DNA of 14,443 nucleotides from Dehalococcoidia bacterium (GTDB taxonomy: Bacteria > Chloroflexota > Dehalococcoidia > Lucifugimonadales > JAGWBF01). Shown one piece after another: positions 1 through 6,859 of the stretch. Below the pieces are notes generated by a model. It had not been told where the DNA came from. It did no database searches and saw only the letters and a program-made list of their open reading frames with translations. Position 1 is the stretch's first letter. Each line of letters starts with the position of its first letter. A program made the translations under genes and the position numbers. The DNA lies in assembly GCA_021296025.1 (NCBI GenBank), contig JAGWBF010000032.1, forward strand, positions 1-14,443, given 5' to 3'.

Positions 1-358
1 GCTGTTGCATCTGTTGACGCAGCTCCGTTGCGAGGCGGTGATGCCCCATTTCCCCGTGGTAGACCATGCCGCTTCGCAGCGCGTTCCACGCCGGATTGGG
101 CCTTCGCTGGGCGCCTCGGGTGTGTGCTGGAATCAGCACCGTTTCGACGTGCTTGTCCAACCGGTCTAGGTAGATGTTGGCGAGGACGGGGCTGACGATG
201 CCGCCTTGCGGTGTCCCGCTCAGCGTGCGGCCATACTTCCAATCCTCAACGTAGCCCGCTTTCAGTAGGTATTTGAGCAGACGTAGGAAGCAGTTGTCGT
301 GAAGCTTCTCGTCGAGCACCGACAACAACACCTCGTGGTCGATGTTGTCGAAGCACCA
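1..358 (-). pseudogene. Group II intron reverse transcriptase/maturase, fragment (partial, runs off left edge)
   Basis: Translating the minus strand from about 355 down to base 1 gives an uninterrupted stretch of about 118 residues typical of group II intron-encoded reverse transcriptases. It contains CFDNIDHE (RT motif around the first catalytic Asp), then LSGTPQGGIVSPVLANIYLD, then the linker with HTRGAQRRPNP that in this family precedes the YADD box. The YADD box, maturase (X) and endonuclease domains would lie to the left of base 1. Upstream of CFDN, family members have a further N-terminal RT0-RT2 region. Here that is missing, and within 20 bp the sequence becomes the N-terminus of a peptidase on the other strand. 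The element is therefore truncated at its 5' end, by deletion or recombination. No intron RNA domain could be recognised in the window. Family assignment is confident; whether the left part is intact cannot be judged. Confidence 0.85.
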
Positions 359-375
359 TTCCCACGGTCGCCTAA

Positions 376-1696
376 TTTGGTTCCTGGAATTCCCCTATTA
401 CCCTGGATATGGTTGCCCACACCACCATCAGTCTCCTCCGCATCTCCTTGGACGGGCCAAATACCTACTGGGCCGAGGTTCGCCCCGCCGAAGAAGGACG
501 GGCAGTCATAGTAAGAAGAGGCCGGGACGGTCAATTGGAGGAGATCACCCCCTGGGGCTACAGCGTGGGAAGCATGGTCAACGAGTACGGGACCCGGGGC
601 TTCACCGTTGCCGAAGGGATAATCTACTTTTCCAACAGCGCAGACCATCGGGTCTACCGGCAAATGCCTGGCGGTTCGCCTGTCCCCATCACTCCCGAGG
701 GGGACTTCCGGTACGGCAGCAAGGTGTTTCATCACGGTCAGGACCGGCTAATATGCATCCGGGAAAACCATAGCGATACCGAAACGGACCATCCCCTTAG
801 TGAGATCGTGTCCATCAATATCGATGGAGCCGGGACCCCAGGGCCCTGCTGACCGACAACGACTTTCACAGCTCCCCCTGCGTAAGCCCCGACGGAAGCC
901 GGCTGGCATGGCTTACCTGGGACCACCCCAATGTGCCCTGGGATGGAACCCATCTCTGGACTGCCCCCTTCCACGACAATGGAGAGTTGGGACACCCAAC
1001 CCTGGTGGCGGGAAGCGTGTATGAGGCGGTTGTACAGCCCTAATGGTCTTCCACGGGTGACCTGTACTTCGTTTCCGACCGCACAGGCTGGGCCAACCTA
1101 TACAGGATGCGAAACAGGCTGGTAGAGCCAGTGCACCCTATTGAGGCTGAATTTTCCAAGTCCAACTGGTGGGTCGGAATGTGCTCCTACGGCTTCGACT
1201 CGCCCAACACCCTGGTCTGCAGCTATGTCCAGAAGGGCACCTGGAGCTTGGGGCGCATCTTCCTGGATGACGGAAGGCTGGTACCAGCTACTTTGGAGTA
1301 AGCGACCTGGAGGCCCTCCTCACCGACATTCACAAGTTCGATGGTTACAGCCTCGTTGGCTTGGTGGGGCCATACCCCCTGCACCGGCGCAGATATGTGA
1401 AGCGCTCTCCCATCAATTTCCCGGGCTACGCTTCCTGCCCCGTCATCTTCTTCCAGGGGCTTGAAGATACCATCGTGCCTGCGACCCAGCCCCAGGAGAT
1501 GTTCGAGGCGCTAAAGGCCAACGGAGTGACCACGGCATACCTGGCCTTCGAGAGGGAGCAGCACGGGTTTCGCAAGGCGGATACCATAAAGCGCTGCCTC
1601 TCCGCCGAGTTCCTGTTCTACTCACGAATCTTTGGATTCCAGCCAGCGGATGAGCTGGAAACCATCAACATCGAGAACCTCGACGGACGGGGATAG
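376..1696 (+). pseudogene. S9 family peptidase (prolyl oligopeptidase / acylaminoacyl peptidase-like), decayed
   Basis: Three reading-frame pieces line up as one S9 peptidase. Piece 1 (376 to about 838) starts at FGSWNSPITLD, the usual N-terminal signature, and continues through the beta-propeller (EGIIYFSNSADHRVYRQ). At a CCCC run near 837 the frame slips by one base. Piece 2 (840 to about 1280) carries SPDGSRLAWLTWDHPN and, after an in-frame TAA at 1041 where relatives have Gln before Trp, FVSDRTGWANLYR. Piece 3 (about 1286-1696) resumes in another frame at SYFGVSDLEAL and contains the catalytic Asp (GLEDTIVP) and His (EQHGF). Between pieces 2 and 3, roughly 200 residues are gone compared with the family, including the GxSxGG nucleophile. 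The start codon is also missing. Four independent lesions make sequencing error an insufficient explanation. No catalytic activity is expected. Confidence 0.9.
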
Positions 1697-1755
1697 AGAA
1701 CTCTTTCCTAAGCGAAGAGGTGACTTCGGGTACTAGTGCGGCATCATAGCATCCA

Positions 1756-1768
1756 GAATTGCCAATTC
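1756..1768. promoter_or_regulatory. Perfect 6+1+6 palindrome upstream of the solute-binding protein gene
   Basis: GAATTG-C-CAATTC is a perfect inverted repeat lying about 48 bp upstream of the predicted -10 box of the solute-binding protein gene. Its place and symmetry would suit a small operator for a dimeric regulator, but a 13-bp palindrome can occur by chance. No regulator gene is nearby. The rest of the 1697-1828 gap holds a weak CGAAG/CTTCG hairpin (1713-1728) without a U tract. Confidence 0.25.
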
Positions 1769-1815
1769 CAGTGGGAAATGGCGTCGCCGAATCTCCCAAT
1801 TCCTCCCTCTTACTG

Positions 1816-1821
1816 TATAAT
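1816..1821 (+). promoter_or_regulatory. Consensus -10 box (TATAAT), predicted leaderless start at GTG 1829
   Basis: A perfect TATAAT ends seven bases before the GTG codon at 1829, so transcription would begin at or within a base or two of the start codon. No Shine-Dalgarno sequence lies between the box and the GTG. No good -35 hexamer is visible 16-18 bp upstream (CTCCCA region). The same seven-base distance is seen at the desaturase gene (6847-6852 to 6860). Confidence 0.55.
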
Positions 1822-1828
1822 TGCCCTC

Positions 1829-3850
1829 GTGCCTAAATTCCTTGCGCTTATCGCTTTGCTGGTGGTTGGTCTGGCGAGCCTTTCCCTTACGCCTGGGCTG
1901 GTTTCCCCCCAGGACGGGGCAGTTTCGGGTCTCTACCGCAACACCACCGAGGGCTTCTCCGTGACCCTGCCCGAAGGATGGGTCGGCGAAGAAAGGGAAG
2001 ACTCCCGCCCTCTCCTCCTAATCAGCGCTCCATCTGTGAATTCCGGCGTCGGCGGCCAGTTGTGGATGTTTCGCAGCTCCGAAGATACCTCTGCCGAAGA
2101 GTGGGGCAACGGACAGATAGCGAACTTCGGGACTGTAACGATCATGAGCAGCAACCCAGTCTCGGTCCCCGACTCCTCTTCTGCCCACCAGACCACATTT
2201 GGATACCAAGGAGAGGGAGGGGCCCTAATTCAAGAACTCTGGCGGGTGGTTGTAAGGGGGTCCCAGATATTCCTACTCCGGGTACAGGCCCCCCCGGATG
2301 CCTGGGAGAGCATTGCCGACCAAGCCAACACCTTCGTGGACAGCTTCACCCTTGAGACCCCCGCTCCCTTCGGCGCATCCAGGGACGATTCCCTGTTCCA
2401 GTACTGGGGCGAGATTGTAAGCCTGGACCCGGCCCTGTCCCGCTTCGGTCCCGCGGACCTCGTTGGCGCCATCTTCAGCGGCCTTGTCAAGCTGGACACC
2501 GACCTGAACCTAGTGCCGGACATCGCCGAAAGCTGGACCATCTCCGACGATGGGACCATCTATACCTTCACCCTTAAAAACAATGTCCGGTTCCACAACG
2601 GCACCGCGGTTACGGCGGCCGACTTCAAGTACTCATGGGAGCGGGCCCTCGACCCCGCCATCCATTCGCCCGTCGCCCTAACCTACTTGGGGGATATAGT
2701 CGGCGCCGGTGATGTGGCCGAAGGCCTGACAGGTGAGCTCTCCGGGGTGGAAGCCCTGGACGACAGGACCATCCGAGTGACAATCGAGGCACCGTACCCC
2801 TACTTCCTTTCCAAGCTCGTCTACCCGACTGCCTACGTCGTTGACAGGGCCAACGTGGAGTCGGGGGAAGATTGGACCGACGTCCCCAACGGGACGGGTC
2901 CATTCAAGCTGAAGGTCTGGCAGAAAGACCAGCTTCTCATCCTGGAACGAAACGAAGACTGGTACGGAGGGACTCCTGCCCTCGCCCACTCGGTCTATCT
3001 GATCTTCGGCGGTAGCCCCTTCCAGATGTACGAGAACGGCGAGATCGACATTGTAAGCCTGGGTTCTTTCCAGATAGACCGCGCACGAGACCCTTCCAGC
3101 ACCATCCATGACCAGCTTAGGGAAGGCACCGCGTTTTGCACCAGCTACCTGGGATTCAACGTCACTCAGCCACCCTTCGATGACCCCAAGGTGCGCCAAG
3201 CCTTGGGCCTTGCACTGGAACTGGACAAGCAAGTGGAGGTATCAAGGAGAGGGTTGGTCCAGAGGGCGGCTGGCATCCTGCCCCCCGGAATGCCGGCCCA
3301 CAACGAAGATCTGGTACCCTTCGCCTTCGATGTCCAGACAGCACTCCAACTCCTCGATGATTCCAGCTATGGCGGGGCAGAGAACCTGCCTATAATCAGG
3401 TCCTACGCCTCCAATGGGGCCATTCACTGGGCATGGAGGGAGTACCTGGGGCTGGAAGAAGAGGCGGTTGGGATCTTCGAACTTTCCGACTGGTTAGACC
3501 GCATGGACAACCTGGAACTGGGCGTCTTCACCGCGGGCTGGTGCGCCGATTACCCAGACCCACAGAACTTCCTGGATGTGCTCTTTCAAAGCGAGAGTGA
3601 ATCGAACAACTTCGCATACAGCAACCCGGACCTGGACGCTCTTTTGGAGGAAGCTGCCGTCGAGCAGGACACAGCCCGCAGAACCGACCTCTACCAGCAG
3701 GCCGAGCAGATGATCCTCGATGATTGGGTGGTGGTCCCCCTGTGGCACAATCGCGAGTACTCCCTCGTCCAAACCTATGTAAAGGGATACGAGGTTACCC
3801 CCATCGAGGTGCAACAACTCCAGAACCTGTCCATCGAGCGCGCCCCATGA
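1829..3850 (+). CDS. Extracellular solute-binding protein, family 5 (oligopeptide type), with N-terminal DcrB/PsbP-like domain
   Basis: The 673-residue product starts at GTG 1829. The frame is open further upstream to 1736, but only the 1829 start puts a signal peptide (MPKFLALIALLVVGLASLSL) at the N-terminus, and it matches a consensus -10 box. Residues about 35-175 begin YRNTTEGFSVTLPEGW and resemble DcrB/DUF1795/PsbP-like domains. Residues about 188-673 are an SBP_bac_5 periplasmic peptide-binding protein, with the family signature around 229-275 (DIAESWTISDDGTIYTFTLK, then VRFHNGTAVTAADFKYSWERAL) and a C-terminal half with YPDPQNFLD. It should capture peptides or similar ligands outside the membrane for an ABC importer. 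No permease or ATPase gene is adjacent. No Cys lipobox is seen, so the protein is either secreted or anchored by an uncleaved signal. The binding-protein assignment is firm; the N-terminal domain name is by resemblance. Confidence 0.88.
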   Translation: MPKFLALIALLVVGLASLSLTPGLVSPQDGAVSGLYRNTTEGFSVTLPEGWVGEEREDSRPLLLISAPSVNSGVGGQLWMFRSSEDTSAEEWGNGQIANFGTVTIMSSNPVSVPDSSSAHQTTFGYQGEGGALIQELWRVVVRGSQIFLLRVQAPPDAWESIADQANTFVDSFTLETPAPFGASRDDSLFQYWGEIVSLDPALSRFGPADLVGAIFSGLVKLDTDLNLVPDIAESWTISDDGTIYTFTLKNNVRFHNGTAVTAADFKYSWERALDPAIHSPVALTYLGDIVGAGDVAEGLTGELSGVEALDDRTIRVTIEAPYPYFLSKLVYPTAYVVDRANVESGEDWTDVPNGTGPFKLKVWQKDQLLILERNEDWYGGTPALAHSVYLIFGGSPFQMYENGEIDIVSLGSFQIDRARDPSSTIHDQLREGTAFCTSYLGFNVTQPPFDDPKVRQALGLALELDKQVEVSRRGLVQRAAGILPPGMPAHNEDLVPFAFDVQTALQLLDDSSYGGAENLPIIRSYASNGAIHWAWREYLGLEEEAVGIFELSDWLDRMDNLELGVFTAGWCADYPDPQNFLDVLFQSESESNNFAYSNPDLDALLEEAAVEQDTARRTDLYQQAEQMILDDWVVVPLWHNREYSLVQTYVKGYEVTPIEVQQLQNLSIERAP

Positions 3851-5169
3851 TCCGGACTTTTTCCCTGACTTTGCTTGCGGCCCTAGCCATGTTCGTAATG
3901 GTGGCCTGCGATGCTGCCGACCCAACGGCTACCCTGGAGCCGTCACCTACGGCTGTGATCGACCCAACGGCATCTCCTGAAGCCACGCCAACTCTCACAC
4001 CCGCACCTGGTCCGACGGTCACCGTGGTGACGCCTCCTTCCCTCCTATCGCCAGCCACCTTGGTGACCCGGCCTGCCCCAGTACCAACGGCTTCTCCAGG
4101 GCCGTCGGCCATCCCCATTCCAGTCCCTACTCGGGAGCCCACGGCGCTCCCGGAGATTTTCGATCTGGTCCTTAGCGAGGCCACTCTGGACCCCCCCAAC
4201 GGCATTACCTTCAGCATGGAAGGAGCAGGCGAGCAGCCAATAGAGGTTATCGACCTGGAGTTTGGCAGAGAGTCAGTCTTCTCCTGCGCCTCCACGTCGT
4301 ACACCAGCGCTCGCACCGCCTTTGATGGAGAGCGCGAGGTAACGACCACATGGACATGGGATATGCGCCGGACCGGTTCCATTCCGCCCGGCTCCGTGGT
4401 GTGGTGGCGCTGGAGGGTGGTGGATGAGCAGGGCCAGGAGCACCGCACTCCCAGGCAGACTGTGGTTTATAGCGACGACCGGTTCCCCTGGGAAAGCCAC
4501 ACGTCGGAGAACATCACCTTCCACTGGTACGCCGGAGGCCCCGACTTCGGCCAGCGCCTGGCCTCTGAAGTCGAGGACAAGCTGGATATTCTTCAGCTTG
4601 GCAAGGAGCTGGAAGCCCCGGTACAGGCATTCATCTACGAAACATCCGCAGATGTAATAGGAGCAATCCTTTTTGCCCAGGCATGGACCGGGGGTCTGGC
4701 CTTCCCATCCCAGAACATCCTCCTGATTACAGTGGACCCCGATAACTTCGAATTAGACCTTCCGGGACTCGTCCACGAGCTGGCCCATCTACTGGTTGGG
4801 GAAGTGACCTTCAACTGTTTCGGCGACCTGCCCAGGTGGCTGGACGAGGGGTTGGCCGTCTATTCCGAGGGTGGTCCCCAGGAGTTCCAGCGCTTTGCTC
4901 TCCAAGAGGCGATAGACAACCGGGAGCTCATAAGCCTGCGGAGCCTCAACAGCAGCTTCCCCGCCTCGGACACGGGCGCTACCCTCTCCTATGCCCTCAG
5001 CTGGAGCCTCGTGGACTACATGATTACCGCCTACGGCTGGCCGAATATGCAGGAGCTTCTGGCAGTGTTTTCCGAGGGGTCAACCTACGAAGCGGCTGTG
5101 GAGCAGGTGTACGGCCTCGATTTGGACAGCCTGGAAGATGCTTGGCACCTCTCCCTGGGCCTGGAGTAG
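3847..5169 (+). CDS. Lipoprotein with Thr/Pro-rich linker and gluzincin metallopeptidase (peptidase MA-like) domain
   Basis: ATG 3847 overlaps the stop of the preceding solute-binding gene (ATGA), giving 440 residues and an N-terminus with a lipoprotein signal: a hydrophobic run ending VMVAC with Cys21 as the lipidation site. Longer in-frame starts lie inside the upstream gene and would bury this signal. Residues about 22-103 are Thr/Pro/Ala-rich, a typical surface linker. The C-terminal half has HELAH at 310-314 and DEGLA with Glu334, the HExxH...E zinc ligands of gluzincins, in the arrangement of the peptidase MA-like family (Leu-Val-His-Glu, then Arg-Trp-Leu-Asp-Glu-Gly). It is probably an outer-surface peptidase, and coupling to a peptide-binding protein suggests a link to peptide scavenging, which is inference. 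The middle part (about 104-220) looks like a beta-rich domain I do not recognise. Confidence 0.85.
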   Translation: MIRTFSLTLLAALAMFVMVACDAADPTATLEPSPTAVIDPTASPEATPTLTPAPGPTVTVVTPPSLLSPATLVTRPAPVPTASPGPSAIPIPVPTREPTALPEIFDLVLSEATLDPPNGITFSMEGAGEQPIEVIDLEFGRESVFSCASTSYTSARTAFDGEREVTTTWTWDMRRTGSIPPGSVVWWRWRVVDEQGQEHRTPRQTVVYSDDRFPWESHTSENITFHWYAGGPDFGQRLASEVEDKLDILQLGKELEAPVQAFIYETSADVIGAILFAQAWTGGLAFPSQNILLITVDPDNFELDLPGLVHELAHLLVGEVTFNCFGDLPRWLDEGLAVYSEGGPQEFQRFALQEAIDNRELISLRSLNSSFPASDTGATLSYALSWSLVDYMITAYGWPNMQELLAVFSEGSTYEAAVEQVYGLDLDSLEDAWHLSLGLE

Positions 5170-5230
5170 TCCCGAAACAGCGAGGGTCACTGGCTGCTGT
5201 ACCCGTAAGTCAGAGGTGGGGAAACTGGTG

Positions 5231-6508
5231 CTAGCTCTTTAGGGGGGCGAGCTGCTCCAACTTCAGGTCGTCCCCCACATGGGCCTGAATGGCATCCAGC
5301 ATGGGGAAGTCCCACTCGGATACGAACGTGATCGCCACCCCATCCCGGCCCATACGTGCGGTGCGCCCTATGCGGTGCACGTACTCTTCCAGGTTGTCGG
5401 GAATGTCGTAGTTGATGACGTGGGATACCTCTGGAATGTCCAGCCCTCGGGCCGCAACGTTGGTCGCCACCAAGACCCGCAGGCTTCCCGCCCGGAACCG
5501 CTCCATTACCGCTTGGCGGTGGGACTGGGGCATGTCGCCGTGAATGGCTTCGATATCTAGGCTTCGCTGCTTAAGCTTGGATACGAGCCAGTCCACCCCG
5601 ATCTTAGTTCTGCGGAAGACCAGCGCCTGGGTGACAACGGAAGACTGGGTCAGCAGCTGCTCCAGGGCCTTGGGGCGGTCCAGGTCGGCCACCTCGTAGT
5701 AGACCTGCTGGACCTGCTCGACGGGTTCGCCGTCGCCACCCACCCGGACCCAGAAGGGGTCCCGAAGGTAACGCCTCGCCAAGCCCCGGATGGGTCCCGG
5801 GATGGTGGCGGAAAACAGGAGGGTCTGGCGTGAACGGGGGGTGCTGCGGAGGATGTAAGCGATGGCATCGGCAAACCCTATGTCCAGCATCTGGTCCGCC
5901 TCGTCCAGCACGACGGTCCTCACCTGTCCGATGTCTACTGTGCCCCGCTCCATGTGGTCCATGAGGCGACCAGGGGTGGCAACCACAACATGGGTAGCCC
6001 GGCCCAGGGCTTCCAGCTGGCCCTTCATTGACCGGCCTCCGTATATGGAGACCACCCGAATGCCAACGTACTTCCCGATCTTGGTCAACTCACCGGAAAC
6101 CTGAACGGCCAGCTCCCTGGTGGGTACCAGGACCAGCGCCTGTATCTTGGGGTTGCCTTTGGTGTCGATCTTCTCCACGAGGGGGATGCCGAAGGCGGCT
6201 GTCTTTCCGGTGCCCGTTTGGGCCTGACCCACCACATCCTGACCCGACCGCACCAGGGGCACAACCTGCTCCTGGATTGGGGTTGGGTTCTCGTACCCCA
6301 ACGCCGTGAGCGCCCTGTGAACGAGGGTCCCGACGGGCAGGGGGCCGAATTGGTGTTGTTCCTGGTCCTGTGGAGACGTTTCTTGGGGTGCCTCCGGCCC
6401 CGGAGATGGGCGTTTTGAGGAGGGTGAGGTGCGTTTCTTGGGTCGCTTTGCCGGGGCTACAGGCGAGGCTGCCTGATTTCCGTTCTCCGGACGCGCCGGA
6501 ATATCCAC
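5231..6508 (-). CDS. DEAD-box ATP-dependent RNA helicase
   Basis: The 425-residue product contains every core motif of DEAD-box helicases in order: Q motif (TPIQEQ, 76-81), motif I AQTGTGKT (96-103), PTREL (129-133), TPGR (178-181), DEAD (202-205), SAT (233-235), ATNVAARGLDIP (348-359) and HRIGRTAR (378-385). It should unwind RNA using ATP, in ribosome assembly, RNA decay or cold adaptation. The first ~50 residues are Pro/Ser/Lys-rich and probably disordered. There is no long C-terminal RNA-binding extension, unlike DeaD/CsdA. The GTG at 6508 is the only conventional start, but it lacks a Shine-Dalgarno. The frame stays open about 40 codons further upstream with similar Pro/Ser/Glu-rich coding and a GGAGG at 6604-6608, so the true N-terminus is uncertain. 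It converges on the metallopeptidase gene with a 61-bp gap and no clear terminator. Confidence 0.95.
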   Translation of the reverse strand: MDIPARPENGNQAASPVAPAKRPKKRTSPSSKRPSPGPEAPQETSPQDQEQHQFGPLPVGTLVHRALTALGYENPTPIQEQVVPLVRSGQDVVGQAQTGTGKTAAFGIPLVEKIDTKGNPKIQALVLVPTRELAVQVSGELTKIGKYVGIRVVSIYGGRSMKGQLEALGRATHVVVATPGRLMDHMERGTVDIGQVRTVVLDEADQMLDIGFADAIAYILRSTPRSRQTLLFSATIPGPIRGLARRYLRDPFWVRVGGDGEPVEQVQQVYYEVADLDRPKALEQLLTQSSVVTQALVFRRTKIGVDWLVSKLKQRSLDIEAIHGDMPQSHRQAVMERFRAGSLRVLVATNVAARGLDIPEVSHVINYDIPDNLEEYVHRIGRTARMGRDGVAITFVSEWDFPMLDAIQAHVGDDLKLEQLAPLKS

Positions 6509-6550
6509 GCTGGGGGGAGGGGTCTCAGGCTCGGAAAGGGGTGTCTCTTT

Positions 6551-6566
6551 CCTGCCGAAGGGCAGG
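6551..6566 (-). other. Stem-loop in the helicase leader (6-bp perfect stem, 4-nt loop)
   Basis: On the minus strand CCTGCC-CTTC-GGCAGG forms a perfect GC-rich hairpin 43 to 58 bases upstream of the helicase GTG. It is followed by AAAGAG, so it is not an intrinsic terminator. It could be an autoregulatory or cold-sensing leader element, as leaders of RNA helicase mRNAs often are structured. It could equally lie within coding sequence if the helicase starts further upstream. Confidence 0.35.
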
Positions 6567-6734
6567 GATAGCTTACGAATAACAGTCTTTAGGATAGGGA
6601 TAACCTCCGAAGAATTGAAAGGGCTCTACACACAACAGAGGAGGAGCGCAGGGGAGAAATTGGTCTGGAGAGGGTATGCTGATACATCCTGGTAACGATT
6701 GTTGCTGTGACAACTATGCTAGCACAAACGGGCC

Positions 6735-6743
6735 TGGTATAAA
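6735..6743 (+). promoter_or_regulatory. Extended -10 promoter element (TGGTATAAA)
   Basis: TG-G-TATAAA matches the extended -10 pattern with five of six hexamer bases. The 17-bp-upstream hexamer (TATGCT) is not a -35. Transcription from here would start near 6750 and give the desaturase gene a leader of about 110 bases, as an alternative to the closer promoter. Confidence 0.35.
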
Positions 6744-6822
6744 AGAGGGCGCTTTCCAGAATTCCCCCTCTTATTGCCATCTTGGGCACGACACTTCCGC
6801 CGCAGAGTAGTAGCAATACCGG

Positions 6823-6852
6823 TTGACCCTGGGCGCCGGACATATATATACT
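6823..6852 (+). promoter_or_regulatory. Sigma70-type promoter of the desaturase gene (TTGACC-18-TATACT), leaderless arrangement
   Basis: TTGACC at 6823-6828 and TATACT at 6847-6852 each match five of six consensus bases with an 18-bp spacer. An overlapping TATATA at 6845-6850 would give a 16-bp spacer. The box ends seven bases before GTG 6860, which puts the transcription start on or next to the start codon. CCCTCAC between them contains no ribosome binding site. Confidence 0.65.
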
Positions 6853-6859
6853 CCCTCAC

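Larger units (their letters stand above)
6509..6859. other. Divergent intergenic region between helicase and desaturase genes (351 bp)
   Basis: No convincing gene is seen here. A short minus-strand open frame (6589-6843) has no recognisable product. The region holds an extended -10 at 6735-6743, the desaturase promoter at 6823-6852, and a stem-loop at 6551-6566. A run AATTCCCCCTCTTATTGCC (6761-6779) resembles AATTCCTCCCTCTTACTG (1798-1815), just upstream of the solute-binding gene. The part next to the helicase may encode an N-terminal extension of that protein. Confidence 0.6.

Noticed and set aside
1736..1828. Upstream in-frame extension of the solute-binding gene from GTG 1736
   Set aside because: It would place 31 polar residues before the signal peptide and put the -10 box inside the coding region.
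3724..3846. Upstream in-frame extension of the lipoprotein gene from ATG 3724
   Set aside because: It lies wholly inside the solute-binding gene and would bury the lipoprotein signal. ATG 3847 with the ATGA overlap fits better.
3900..4160. Repeat-like PT-rich DNA (ACGGC/CCAACGGC recurrences) in the lipoprotein gene
   Set aside because: The units are irregular and explained by a Thr/Pro-rich linker, not a tandem repeat array.
5170..5230. Possible bidirectional terminator between the convergent peptidase and helicase genes
   Set aside because: Only a weak CAGC/GCTG pairing with no U tract on either strand.
4836..5234. Long open frames on other frames across the peptidase, helicase, dehydrogenase and CoxM genes
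   Set aside because: They are shadows caused by high GC content. Their translations lack family motifs and the true frames have full motif sets.
6589..6843. Minus-strand 84-codon open frame in the helicase-desaturase gap
   Set aside because: No recognisable domain, and it overlaps the desaturase promoter. Probably chance.
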